A DNA stretch of 43,667 bases from Candidatus Cibiobacter qucibialis (lineage in GTDB: Bacteria; Bacillota; Clostridia; Oscillospirales; Ruminococcaceae), in NCBI GenBank assembly GCA_004000625.1, contig SAUS01000015.1:1-43667 (forward strand), written 5' to 3'. The notes beneath the pieces were generated by a model. The model had not been told where the DNA came from. It saw only the letters and a list, made by a program, of their open reading frames with translations, and did not search any database. Below, one piece after another: positions 15,467-23,579 of this stretch. The first letter of the stretch is position 1. The number at the start of each line of letters is the position of its first letter. Position numbers and translations under genes: made by a program.

Positions 15467-16247
15467 GATCAAAAACGTTTACAAGACTTTTAACCCCGGT
15501 ACGGTCAACCAGAAGGTTGCCCTGAATGATTTGAACCTGACACTGGAGGACGGCGATTTCGTCACCGTAATCGGCGGCAACGGTGCGGGCAAGTCCACCA
15601 TGCTGAATGCTGTTGCCGGTGTGTGGCCGGTGGATATGGGCAAGATCATTATTGATGGTAAGGATATCACCCGCCTGCCGGAGCACAAGCGCGCCGCTTA
15701 CATTGGCCGTGTGTTCCAGGACCCCATGATGGGCACCGCCGCCACGATGCAGATTGATGAAAACCTGGCCCTGGCCGCCCGCCGCGGTGCGGGCCGCACC
15801 CTGCGCATTGGTATTACCAAAAAGGAAAATGCCGAGTACCACGAGCTGCTTAAAACCCTGGGCCTGGGCCTGGAGGACCGCATGACCAGCAAGGTCGGTC
15901 TGCTTTCCGGCGGCCAGCGCCAGGCAGTCACCCTGCTGATGGCGACCCTGAAAAAGCCCAAGCTGCTGCTGCTGGACGAGCACACCGCAGCCCTGGACCC
16001 CAAGACCGCCGCCAAGGTGCTGGAAATTTCCAACAAGATCGTGCAGGAAAACCACCTGACCACCCTGATGATCACCCATAATATGCGCGATGCCATCCGC
16101 TATGGCAACCGCCTGATCATGATGAACGAAGGCCATGTGATTTATGATGTGCGCGGCGAAGAAAAGACAAAGTTGGAAGTATCGGATCTGCTGCAGCGCT
16201 TTGAGCAGGCTGGCGGCGAAGCCAATGACCGCATGATCCTTTCCTGA
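15459..16247 (+). CDS. ABC transporter ATP-binding protein (TrpZ-like)
   Basis: A 262-residue ABC ATPase that powers the importer. Walker A is GGNGAGKST (about 39-47), the signature is LSGGQRQAV (about 150), Walker B is LLLLDEHTAALD, and the H-loop is ITHNM. The Glu-His after Walker B (DEHTAALD in place of DEPTAALD) is as found in this subfamily. ATG 15459 lies inside the end of the permease gene, so the two are translationally coupled. It ends the transport operon; a terminator follows at 16297. Confidence 0.92.
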   Translation: MLEIKNVYKTFNPGTVNQKVALNDLNLTLEDGDFVTVIGGNGAGKSTMLNAVAGVWPVDMGKIIIDGKDITRLPEHKRAAYIGRVFQDPMMGTAATMQIDENLALAARRGAGRTLRIGITKKENAEYHELLKTLGLGLEDRMTSKVGLLSGGQRQAVTLLMATLKKPKLLLLDEHTAALDPKTAAKVLEISNKIVQENHLTTLMITHNMRDAIRYGNRLIMMNEGHVIYDVRGEEKTKLEVSDLLQRFEQAGGEANDRMILS

Positions 16248-16296
16248 TAAGATTGCGTACAGGATCGGATTTGGATAAGTTTTATACCATTTAACT

Positions 16297-16338
16297 GCCG
16301 CTGTGGGCCGGATTTTACCGGTTTGCAACGGCTTTTTT
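16297..16338 (+). terminator. Intrinsic terminator after the ABC operon
   Basis: A 15-position stem from GCCG (16297) to CGGC (16332), with one mismatch and several G-T pairs around an ATTTTA loop, followed by six Ts (16333-16338). Confidence 0.8.
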
Positions 16339-16389
16339 GTCTTTTGGAGCAGGAAAGAAGGGGCAAATTATCAAATTTCCGTGAAGTCA

Positions 16390-16418
16390 TTTTCAAACCT
16401 TGACAGTTATGATATAAT
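16390..16418 (+). promoter_or_regulatory. Promoter of the structured leader and HAD gene
   Basis: TTTTCA (16390-16395), 17 bases, then TATAAT (16413-16418) preceded by TGA to make an extended -10. ACAGTT (16403-16408) and AACTGT (16421-16426) form an inverted repeat around the -10, which could be a repressor site. TTGACA at 16400 is only seven bases from the -10 and is not used with it. Confidence 0.6.
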
Positions 16419-16424
16419 ACAACT

Positions 16425-16684
16425 GTATATTATGACGGAATTGACAGACGGCAGAGTATCGGATCGTCTGTTTTCGGTTCCGTATACACCAAAAGAGAAC
16501 AGAAAGAACCCAGGAAAGTTCATTGTTTTCTCTGCATGGTATGCGGCCAAGGCTCTTGAAATGGATGTAAAGTGAGTGTGCTTTACACCGGGAGAGTAGC
16601 CATAAACAACGCGGCCGCAAGCGCCATGGGAAGTTATCAGGACTGTATAAAGGGAGCACCGCCTTTCCGCAGGAGGTATTTTGA
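16425..16684 (+). ncRNA. Unidentified highly structured leader RNA upstream of the HAD gene
   Basis: This 260-base stretch has no credible ORF but many complementary segments. Hairpin A: ACGGAA/TTCCGT (16435-16440/16478-16483) enclosing ACAGACG/CGTCTGT (16444-16450/16465-16471). Hairpin B: AGAGAACA with TGTTTTCTCT (16494-16501/16524-16533). Stem C: CATGG/CCATG (16535-16539/16624-16628) and GCGGCC/GGCCGC (16543-16548/16613-16618). Stem C encloses hairpin D, with GGCTCTT/GAGTAGCC-side pairing (16551-16557/16594-16601) and TGTAAAG/CTTTACA (16566-16572/16581-16587). A last small stem, AAAGG/CCTTT (16649-16653/16662-16666), precedes the ribosome binding site. I do not recognise the class; a cis-regulatory RNA is inferred. 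Confidence 0.5.
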
Positions 16685-17329
16685 ATGCAGCGTTACGACG
16701 CCGTTTTATTTGATGTTGATGGAACATTGATCCATTCCCGGCCGGGCATTTTTAACTGCTTTGCCTATGCGTTCCGTAAAATGGGCCTTGACCCGGATGC
16801 GATAGATTGTTCCCGCTACCTTGGCCCTCCGCTGCGCTGGAGCTTTGCCCAGCACTTTGCAACGGATGCCGAGGTGGAGCAGGCCGTAGAGTATTACCGC
16901 GTGCATTACGAGGAAGTTGGCAGCCACCAGTGCAGCCTGTTCCCCGGGGTGCGTCAGATGATGGATACCCTGAAAGATGCCGGGCTGTACATGGCAACGG
17001 CAACCTGCAAACCGGTCGAAGTTGTAACACCCATCCTGAAAGAGCAGGGGCTGTTTGATTATTTTGACCGCATTGGCGGGGCCAGCATGGACGAAAGTGT
17101 GGACAACAAGACGGATGTGATCCGCCTTGTGCTGCAGGACCCACGCCTGGCGGGCAAACGCATCCTGATGGTGGGGGACCGCCAGGATGATATGCAGGGC
17201 GCAGTCAACAACCAGCTGCCCGCTGCTGCCGTGCTGTACGGCTATGGTAGCAGGGAAGAAATGGAACCCTGGAATCCGGTGCTGCTGGCGCAAAATTGTG
17301 AAGAACTGACCCAGTATATTCTGGGCTGA
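16685..17329 (+). CDS. HAD-superfamily phosphatase (phosphoglycolate phosphatase-like)
   Basis: A 214-residue HAD hydrolase of subfamily IA. It has motif I FDVDGTL (Asp10 and Asp12 region), a small helical cap (about 15-80), the motif II threonine region ATATCKP, motif III Lys in NKTDVI and motif IV GDRQDD near 165. Such enzymes remove phosphate from phosphoglycolate or other small metabolites; the substrate is undetermined. AGGAGG (16671-16676) is eight bases from ATG 16685. It is preceded by the long folded leader, which suggests post-transcriptional control. Confidence 0.88.
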   Translation: MQRYDAVLFDVDGTLIHSRPGIFNCFAYAFRKMGLDPDAIDCSRYLGPPLRWSFAQHFATDAEVEQAVEYYRVHYEEVGSHQCSLFPGVRQMMDTLKDAGLYMATATCKPVEVVTPILKEQGLFDYFDRIGGASMDESVDNKTDVIRLVLQDPRLAGKRILMVGDRQDDMQGAVNNQLPAAAVLYGYGSREEMEPWNPVLLAQNCEELTQYILG

Positions 17330-17430
17330 ACCCCGCGCGGTGCAAAGCGCTGCCGGGCACAGCCCGCCGCCGGAACCAACCCGGCCCGCGGGCGCATCCT
17401 ACATAAGGAACAAAGGGAGAAACGAACATT

Positions 17431-19134
17431 ATGAGCCGCAAAACATCCGGCAGCCGGGCATCCTTCAGCCCAACCCAGCGCAAGGCATGTGCTGTTCTGG
17501 CAGTATGTGTGCTGGCTGTCATCCTTACATTTATTGCATCCTGGGTTTTGCCGGGCAAGCTGTCGCTGGGCGGCAGCGGCCGCTATGACCCGCAGGCATA
17601 TCCGCTGGATACTTCGCTGGGGTCCGTGCTGGCCAAAACCTCTGATGCAGGTACCGATTATGTCTCCTCCACGCTGTTTGTGGGGGATCAGTTTGCCAAG
17701 TCCCTGTATGACGATAAAGTCATCACGCTGGATCAGTTTGCAGGCAAGGACGGCCTGACTGTCAGCTCATTGCTGAACGATGCCTGCGTTTACTTTGCGG
17801 GGGATTCCAGCGCCTATACCGTCCCGCAGGCGGTATCCAAAATGAAACCCCGCCGCGTGGTCATGCTGCTGGGCAGCAACGATCTGGACGGCAGCCTTTC
17901 CTATGATAATTTTGCCCGTAACTATAAGCAGGCTGTCATCGCAATTACCGGTGCGTACCAGTACTGCGATGTCATTGTCTGTGCCATTCCGCCTGTGGCA
18001 AAAAATGCATCTGATGCCGCCAAAACGCAGCTGATGATCGACCAGTTCAACCAGGAATTGGCCAAGATGTGCAATGATGAAGGCTATAAATACCTGAACT
18101 TGGCCGAAGCACTGAAAGACAGCAACAGCGGCTATGCCGAAGCAGCCTATTTGAACAACAAACAGAATGGCTTCAGCACATCCGGCGCTAATGTGGTGCT
18201 GAACTACCTGCGCAATCATGCTTACGATACTGCGGATACCCGCCCCAACACGGATGATATTCCGCAGCGTACTGAGCAGGCTGGCGGCAGCGCAGCCGCC
18301 ACGGAGCCCACGCCTTCGGCGACCCCTACAATGTTCAAATTGCAATACTTGGTGGAAGAAGGCAAGGGCACCCTGCAGGGCAATGACCAGAGCGGCGTAA
18401 CTTCCATCGAAATGGATGCAGCCGAAAAGCAGACCGTGACCATTACCGCTGTGGCGGCGGACGGCTATACGTTCTATAAGTGGAGCGATGGCCTGACCAC
18501 CGCTACCCGTGTGGACAGCGCGACCAAGGATATTTCCGTGACGGCAATGTTCAACGATGCCCGTGTGCAGATCAACCTGGATCAGGGCGAAAGCACCATC
18601 AAGCAGGGTGAATCCCTGACCATCAACGCCAGTGTCACCTTGGGCGGTAAGAGCTATGATAACAGCGGTGTGCAGTGGTCGGTCAACGATGACCTGATGC
18701 AGAATGGCGCCAGTTATACCTTTACGCCGAATGCCACCGGAGATTACCGCATCAAGGCCGGGCTAGAAGTCAACGGTACCTATACTTCGCAGGAACTGAT
18801 GGTGCATGTGCAGGCACCGGCTACCACCGTCAGCATCACCGGTGTCAGCTCCATGCCGGCAGGCAGTACCACAACGCTGCAGGCCAACGTAAGCAATCCT
18901 TCGGGGGATACCACCTGGACCTGCGCCCAGAAGCCGCAGTGGAGTGCAACCGGCGATAACGTGCAGTTCAGCGCGGATACCGTTGGCAGCTATACCGTGC
19001 GTGCTGCCAACAATGGTCAGTATGCAGAGCTTGTCATCAACGTAACGGAACCCCTTTCGGACCCCACGGTAACCCCGGAACCAAGTGATTCGGGCGATCA
19101 GTTCCCGTTCTTCCCCTTTGGCGGCGGAAACTGA
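17431..19134 (+). CDS. Secreted SGNH-fold protein with Ig-like repeats, catalytic residues lost
   Basis: A 567-residue protein with a basic N-terminus and one membrane segment (about 19-41), probably an uncleaved anchor, exported to the surface. Residues about 80-265 resemble the SGNH/GDSL hydrolase domain. The nucleophile motif GDS reads GDQ (85-87), the block III motif GSND (148-151) is kept, and the usual DxxH block is replaced by NGFSTSGAN (246-254). The Ser and His needed for catalysis are thus missing. A Pro/Thr linker leads to an InlB-like beta repeat (about 300-376) and two Ig-like modules (about 377-545), then a Pro/Ser tail. It may be a binding or structural surface protein. The preceding 100 bases are GC-rich, without a clear promoter. 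Confidence 0.75.
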   Translation: MSRKTSGSRASFSPTQRKACAVLAVCVLAVILTFIASWVLPGKLSLGGSGRYDPQAYPLDTSLGSVLAKTSDAGTDYVSSTLFVGDQFAKSLYDDKVITLDQFAGKDGLTVSSLLNDACVYFAGDSSAYTVPQAVSKMKPRRVVMLLGSNDLDGSLSYDNFARNYKQAVIAITGAYQYCDVIVCAIPPVAKNASDAAKTQLMIDQFNQELAKMCNDEGYKYLNLAEALKDSNSGYAEAAYLNNKQNGFSTSGANVVLNYLRNHAYDTADTRPNTDDIPQRTEQAGGSAAATEPTPSATPTMFKLQYLVEEGKGTLQGNDQSGVTSIEMDAAEKQTVTITAVAADGYTFYKWSDGLTTATRVDSATKDISVTAMFNDARVQINLDQGESTIKQGESLTINASVTLGGKSYDNSGVQWSVNDDLMQNGASYTFTPNATGDYRIKAGLEVNGTYTSQELMVHVQAPATTVSITGVSSMPAGSTTTLQANVSNPSGDTTWTCAQKPQWSATGDNVQFSADTVGSYTVRAANNGQYAELVINVTEPLSDPTVTPEPSDSGDQFPFFPFGGGN

Positions 19135-19187
19135 TTGTAGTCACACAGCGCCTGCCCCCGGCATAGCATAAGCCGGGAGGTGATCAC

Positions 19188-19358
19188 ATGTTTGTCTTTG
19201 ACTGTGAGGCTGGCTATCAGCCGGATAACGGCCAGAACGATGTGACCGACGGCAGTGTGGAAAACTATGATTTTGACTGGGGTCAGCCCCTTGACACAGA
19301 ACCCCTTGACGATGCGCTGACGGACGATGAACGGACGGAAGCACAGCACACGGAGTAA
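19188..19358 (+). CDS. Small acidic protein of 56 residues, unknown function
   Basis: An ORF of 56 codons preceded by an almost perfect anti-SD match, GGGAGGTGATC (19175-19185), just before ATG 19188. That is better than for most genes nearby. The product is rich in Asp and Glu (17 of 56) and has single Cys and Trp residues, with no membrane segment or recognisable domain. It lies 50 bases after the SGNH-fold gene and 70 before the nucleotidase gene, in the same direction. I do not recognise it; coding status rests on the ribosome binding site, the frame and the context. Confidence 0.6.
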   Translation: MFVFDCEAGYQPDNGQNDVTDGSVENYDFDWGQPLDTEPLDDALTDDERTEAQHTE

Positions 19359-19428
19359 TTGTTTTGGTGGCAGGGCAGCACCCCGGCAGTTATCCGGCAA
19401 GAATAGACCGGAAAAAAGGAATAAATCT

Positions 19429-20178
19429 ATGGCAAATTATACTTGTCTTTTACTGGATGTGGATAACACCCTGCTGGATTTTAACGCAGCAGAGCGTGCT
19501 GCGGTCGGCATTACGTTAGAGCATTACGGCATGCCCAACGGCCCCGAAGCATTGGAAACCTACCACCAGATCAACCGCCAGCTGTGGGACAGCCTTGCCA
19601 AAGGCGAGCTGAACCGCAGCAAGCTGTTTGCGGTGCGGTTTGGCCGCGTGATGCAGGCTCTTGGCACACCGGAAGCCGGCAACGCCCGCGAGATGAACGA
19701 CTTTTATGAGAACGAGCTGGCCAACCATGCGGATCTGATGCCCGGTGCGCTGACCGCTCTGGAAGAACTGGGCGAAGTTGCTACCCTGGCAATCGTTTCC
19801 AACGGTGCTACCCAGGTACAGGAATCCCGCATTGCGGCATCCGGCATTGGCCGCTTTATGGATGGTGTGTATATCTCGGAAAAAGTGGGTGCGGCAAAGC
19901 CTTCGCCCAAGCTGCTGGACTATGCCATCCGGGACCTGGGGTTGACCAACCGCAGCCGTGTACTGATGGTGGGGGACGACCTGCTGGCCGATATCAAGGG
20001 CGGTATCAACGCGGGGATCGATACCTGCTGGGTCAACTTTGCCAACGAGGAAAATAAAACCGACATCCAGCCCAAATATACGGTGCACAGCTATGAAGAA
20101 CTGTACCGCATTGTAATGGAGCCGGAAGAACTGGAAAATGTCGGCGTGCGCAACCGTCGGCATATGAACGAGGGCTGA
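19429..20178 (+). CDS. yjjG: YjjG-family noncanonical pyrimidine nucleotidase
   Basis: A 249-residue HAD hydrolase of the YjjG family, 5'-nucleotidases active on dUMP, UMP, dTMP and damaged or analogue pyrimidine monophosphates. It has motif I LLDVDNTLLDF, a helical cap (about 20-100), motif II IVSNGA, Lys in GAAKPSPK and motif IV GDDLLADIKGG with the characteristic WVNFANEEN region. ATG 19429 has AAAAGGA nine bases upstream; the frame is open further back but without a site. It is followed by a strong terminator. Confidence 0.88.
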   Translation: MANYTCLLLDVDNTLLDFNAAERAAVGITLEHYGMPNGPEALETYHQINRQLWDSLAKGELNRSKLFAVRFGRVMQALGTPEAGNAREMNDFYENELANHADLMPGALTALEELGEVATLAIVSNGATQVQESRIAASGIGRFMDGVYISEKVGAAKPSPKLLDYAIRDLGLTNRSRVLMVGDDLLADIKGGINAGIDTCWVNFANEENKTDIQPKYTVHSYEELYRIVMEPEELENVGVRNRRHMNEG

Positions 20179-20191
20179 AACAGACCAATGT

Positions 20192-20235
20192 AATGTGCCG
20201 CTGCCGGGGAAAAAACTGAGCAGCGGCACATTTTC
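20192..20235 (+). terminator. Intrinsic terminator after yjjG
   Basis: AATGTGCCGCTGC (20192-20204) pairs perfectly with GCAGCGGCACATT (20220-20232), followed by TTTT. A further stem, GCAGGATTT/AAATCCTGC (20335-20343/20360-20368), lies 100 bases on but lacks a T run. The rest of this 444-base gap holds the MITE-like repeat. Confidence 0.85.
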
Positions 20236-20385
20236 GGGTTTGATGCGCCCTTTGGTGGAAGAGTAAAACAAACTGGCTGCTGCTTTAATGTGAATCTGAA
20301 AACAAAGAGCATGACGGATATTTCGCAAATACAAGCAGGATTTAAGGCTTTTTAATGCAAAATCCTGCTGTGTTTGTAGAAATAG

Positions 20386-20557
20386 GGCAATACCGCATAA
20401 TTCTAAGTGCCGATACGGCGAGCGAGGTGCGGCAGATGCTAAGCCAAAAGCGCAGATAATACTGGATGTCTTATCGAGCATTTTGGCAACGCAGATGCCG
20501 TGCCGCAGCCGCCGGAGCGGTGCTTAAGCCGTAAGGCGGGAATTGTGCGGTGTTGCC
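20386..20557 (+). repeat. Full 172-bp MITE-like repeat, plus orientation
   Basis: It begins GGCAATACCGCATAATTC and ends AATTGTGCGGTGTTGCC, giving imperfect ~18-bp inverted ends. ATAG flanks it on both sides (20382-20385 and 20558-20561), a 4-bp target duplication. It is the same length as the 14273 copy and about 97% identical to it by eye. It has no ORF. It lies between the yjjG terminator and the ABC-F gene. Confidence 0.88.
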
Positions 20558-20622
20558 ATAGACGATATTTTCGACTTTTCTGATACACCCTGGTGGCCAG
20601 GGATACGATAAGGTGTGAAATT

Positions 20623-22515
20623 ATGCTGATCGAACTGCAGGACCTTGGCAAAAGCTTTGGCGAGCACGAGGTCTTAAAACATGTAACAGCCAGTGTGGAA
20701 CGCGGCGACCGCATTGGTATTATTGGTGCAAACGGCACCGGCAAAACCACGCTCCTGCGTGTGCTGTGCGGCGAAAGCCTGCCCGATGCCGGTGACGCTG
20801 CCTTTGCGGCGGGGGCAACCTGCGGCTACCTGGAACAGACGGGTCATCTTGACCCGGAGAAAGACGTTTACGAAACCATGCGCCTTGCGTTCCAGCCTGC
20901 GCTTGATGCCATGGCGGAGCTGGAGACCCTGCAAAAGCAGCTGGCAGCTGACCACCACAACACGGCTATTACGGATAAGATCACAGCCTGCAACGCAGTG
21001 ATCGATGCCATGGATGCCTATAATATGGATACCCAGATCAAAAAGGTGCTCAACGGCATGGGCTTCCCGGCAGATACCTGGAAGAAAAAGGCCGGGGTGC
21101 TTTCCGGCGGCGAGCAGACCCGCCTGCGCTTGGCCCGCTTGCTGTTGGAACGCCCGGACATTCTGATTCTGGACGAACCCACCAACCATTTGGATCTGGA
21201 AACGATGGACTGGCTGGAAACCTATCTGAAAGCCTACCGCGGCGCAGTGCTGGTGGTCAGCCATGACCGTTACTTCCTGGATTCTGTCTGTACCCGTATC
21301 TGGGAGCTGCGCGGCAAAACCATCACCACCTACCGCGGCAACTACTCCGCCTACCTGCCCCAGCGCGAAGCAGCGGACGAGCGCCTGCAAAAACAGCATG
21401 ATGCCGATGTGGAAAAGGCGGCCAAGCTGCAGGATTATATTGACCGCAACCTGGTGCGCGCTTCCACCACCAAAATGGCCCAGAGCCGCCGCAAACAGCT
21501 GGAAAAGCTGGAAATCACCGAAGCACCCCAGGCGGAAGCCCACCAGCTGAATTTCCGCTTTGAGTATGATATTGAGCCGTATGATGAGTTGGTCATCATG
21601 AAAGGCTTAACTATCCGCATTGGGGAACGCACCCTGTTGGAAGCACTGGATTATGTTGTCCACCGTGGGGACAAGCTGATTATTGCGGGCCCCAACGGCA
21701 CCGGTAAATCCACCCTGCTGCAGGTATTGGACGGTAAGCGCCGCCCCTCCGGCGGTATGGTGCGGCTGGGCACCGGTGCCAAGCCCGGTATCTTTGTGCA
21801 GCAGCAGACCCGCCGCGCAGGCCGCGTGATCGATGCCATCTGGAACCAATACCCCCGCTTTACCGAGCTGGAAGTGCGCAGCCACCTGGCCAGGTTCGGA
21901 TACCGCGGCGAGGAAGTGTTCAAGGACTGCGCCACCCTTTCCGGCGGTGAGATGGCCCGCCTGCGCTTTGCGGAGCTGGCCCTGGAACGCCCGAACCTGA
22001 TGTTTTTGGACGAACCGACCAACCACCTGGATATTTTCATGCGCGAAACGCTGACTGATGCGCTGTCTGCCTACACGGGCACCCTGCTGCTGGTCACCCA
22101 TGACCGCTACCTGATGCAGACCCTCGGCTGCCCGATCCTGTACCTGGAAGATGGCAAGGCGACTTTCTACCAGAACTTCCAGAAGCTGCATGACCGCGAT
22201 ACTTCCAAACAGCCGGAACCCGCCAAGCAGGAGGATAAGCCCCAGAAGGCAGGCTATGGCAAGGAGCAGCGCCGCCGCCGTGCCGAGGTGCGCACCCGCC
22301 TGAAAGCGCTGGAAACCGAGATCGAAGAACTTGGCGCCCATATTGTTGAGCTGGAAAACGAGATCAACGACCCGGAGGTTCTGCGCGACCACCTGCTTTT
22401 GCGGGATAAGTGCGATGAACTGGATGATTCCCGCTTCCACCAGCAGGAACTGTATGACGAGTGGGAAAAGCTGGCAGAGGAACAGGACCGCATGGATGCA
22501 GAAAGTGATTCCTGA
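20623..22515 (+). CDS. ABC-F family ATPase
   Basis: A 630-residue soluble protein with two ABC ATPase domains and no membrane segments. Domain 1 has Walker A GANGTGKTT, signature LSGGEQTRLRLA and Walker B ILILDEPTNHLD. A charged linker follows (about 245-310). Domain 2 has GPNGTGKST, LSGGEMARLRFA and LMFLDEPTNHLD. A coiled-coil C-terminus (about 535-625, Glu/Arg-rich) is as in Uup/YdiF-type members. ABC-F proteins bind the ribosomal E site and ease stalled translation; some confer antibiotic resistance, but nothing here points to that. ATG 20623, giving MLIELQDL, follows AAGGTG. Confidence 0.93.
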   Translation: MLIELQDLGKSFGEHEVLKHVTASVERGDRIGIIGANGTGKTTLLRVLCGESLPDAGDAAFAAGATCGYLEQTGHLDPEKDVYETMRLAFQPALDAMAELETLQKQLAADHHNTAITDKITACNAVIDAMDAYNMDTQIKKVLNGMGFPADTWKKKAGVLSGGEQTRLRLARLLLERPDILILDEPTNHLDLETMDWLETYLKAYRGAVLVVSHDRYFLDSVCTRIWELRGKTITTYRGNYSAYLPQREAADERLQKQHDADVEKAAKLQDYIDRNLVRASTTKMAQSRRKQLEKLEITEAPQAEAHQLNFRFEYDIEPYDELVIMKGLTIRIGERTLLEALDYVVHRGDKLIIAGPNGTGKSTLLQVLDGKRRPSGGMVRLGTGAKPGIFVQQQTRRAGRVIDAIWNQYPRFTELEVRSHLARFGYRGEEVFKDCATLSGGEMARLRFAELALERPNLMFLDEPTNHLDIFMRETLTDALSAYTGTLLLVTHDRYLMQTLGCPILYLEDGKATFYQNFQKLHDRDTSKQPEPAKQEDKPQKAGYGKEQRRRRAEVRTRLKALETEIEELGAHIVELENEINDPEVLRDHLLLRDKCDELDDSRFHQQELYDEWEKLAEEQDRMDAESDS

Positions 22516-22621
22516 AAAACGCGTTGAGCGCTGCATCTGGCACACCGGCCCGGAGGCACTTTTTGCGGCAGATCCGGCTGCAAAAAATGAGAAACATTAA
22601 AAACAGTAATGAAACTGTAAC

Positions 22622-22649
22622 TTGCTTTCCTGATAAAAAGCGGTATACT
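22622..22649 (+). promoter_or_regulatory. Candidate promoter of the polysaccharide operon
   Basis: TTGCTT (22622-22627), 16 bases, TATACT (22644-22649). The leader to 22806 is about 150 bases and contains two hairpins: GCCGG/CCGGC near 22721-22738 and GCTGCGC/GCGCAGC (22751-22757/22773-22779). The second has Ts in its loop rather than after it, so it is not a terminator. Confidence 0.45.
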
Positions 22650-22805
22650 ATTTTTGATATTGGGCTTGTGCGGCTGGGCAGGTGCGCTGCATCATCCACC
22701 GCCAGCTATTTTGCATGTGTGCCGGTGCTTTGCCGGCTGGAGTAAAACACGCTGCGCTTTTTTGCTAACCATGCGCAGCAGTAAGAAACAGGCAGGGAAT
22801 ACACT

Positions 22806-23579
22806 TTGCAGACAACGATCATCATAGCAACACATAAACCGTACTGGATACCGGAAGACCCCATGTACCTGCCGGTACAGATGGGTCATGCCATCCACCC
22901 CGGCATTGGCTACATCGGGGACGATACCGGTGAAAATATTTCAGAGCGCAACGGCAATTTCTGCGAGCTGACGGGCCTGTACTGGGCGGCCAAAAACCTG
23001 GATTCCGATTATATCGGCATCGTGCATTACCGCCGTTACTTTGCCAGCCGCCTGCACCGTTTTGAGCGCAAAAAGCGTCGGGTCATCGGCCACGAGGAAC
23101 TCAACGCTATTTTGGCCACTACCAATGTTGTGCTGCCTAAAGAGCGCCACTATTTTATTGAAACCAATTATACCCAGTATATCCACGCCCACCATGAACA
23201 GGACCTGCGGGTGACCCGCGCCATCATCGAGCGCAAATGCCCGGAGTATCTGCCGGCGTATGACACCTACATGTCCAAAACGCACGGCCATCACTTCAAT
23301 ATGTTCGTGATGAAAAAGGAACTGCTGCAGCACTACTGCACCTGGCTGTTCGATATTTTGTTTGAGCTGGAAAAAGAGCTGGATATCAGCAGCTATTCCA
23401 CCAATGATAAGCGGGTGTTCGGCTTTGTGAGCGAGCGCCTGCTGGATGCCTGGCTGATCACCAACAACATCGCCTATGAAGAGCTTGACGTTGTATATAT
23501 GGAAAGCCAGCATTGGCTGCGCAAGGGGATGGCCTTTTTGAACCGCAAGTTCTTCCCCCACAAGGAGGCTCACAAATGA
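22806..23579 (+). CDS. DUF4422 glycosyltransferase
   Basis: A 257-residue protein of the DUF4422 family, found in capsule and exopolysaccharide loci as putative glycosyltransferases. The conserved parts are the N-terminal ATHKPYW, the block ERNGNFCELTGLYWAAKN with DYIGIVHYRRYF (about 47-80), and a HHFNMFVMKKE segment in the middle. The start is TTG 22806, giving QTTIIIATHK; AGGCAGGG lies about eight bases upstream and no ATG fits. It is the first gene of the polysaccharide operon. Donor and acceptor are unknown. Confidence 0.85.
   Translation: MQTTIIIATHKPYWIPEDPMYLPVQMGHAIHPGIGYIGDDTGENISERNGNFCELTGLYWAAKNLDSDYIGIVHYRRYFASRLHRFERKKRRVIGHEELNAILATTNVVLPKERHYFIETNYTQYIHAHHEQDLRVTRAIIERKCPEYLPAYDTYMSKTHGHHFNMFVMKKELLQHYCTWLFDILFELEKELDISSYSTNDKRVFGFVSERLLDAWLITNNIAYEELDVVYMESQHWLRKGMAFLNRKFFPHKEAHK

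Noticed and set aside
16432..16575. A 47-codon ORF within the structured leader
   Set aside because: No ribosome binding site, its ATG is within about ten bases of the predicted transcript start, and the region is dominated by base-paired segments.
16611..16618. Palindrome GCGGCCGC as a protein-binding site
   Set aside because: It is better explained as one side of the leader stem with 16543-16548.
16591..16670. Resemblance of GGGAGAGTAG and AGGGAGCACCGCC to THF riboswitch or T-box sequences
   Set aside because: The other conserved THF elements are absent, and the UGGN tRNA-binding bulge of a T-box is missing; the matches are short and probably accidental.
20335..20368. Stem GCAGGATTT/AAATCCTGC as a terminator
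   Set aside because: There is no T run on either strand, and a strong terminator already follows yjjG.
20623..22515. ABC-F protein as an antibiotic-resistance determinant
   Set aside because: Nothing in the sequence or context (no attenuator leader, no mobile element with cargo) separates it from housekeeping ABC-F proteins.
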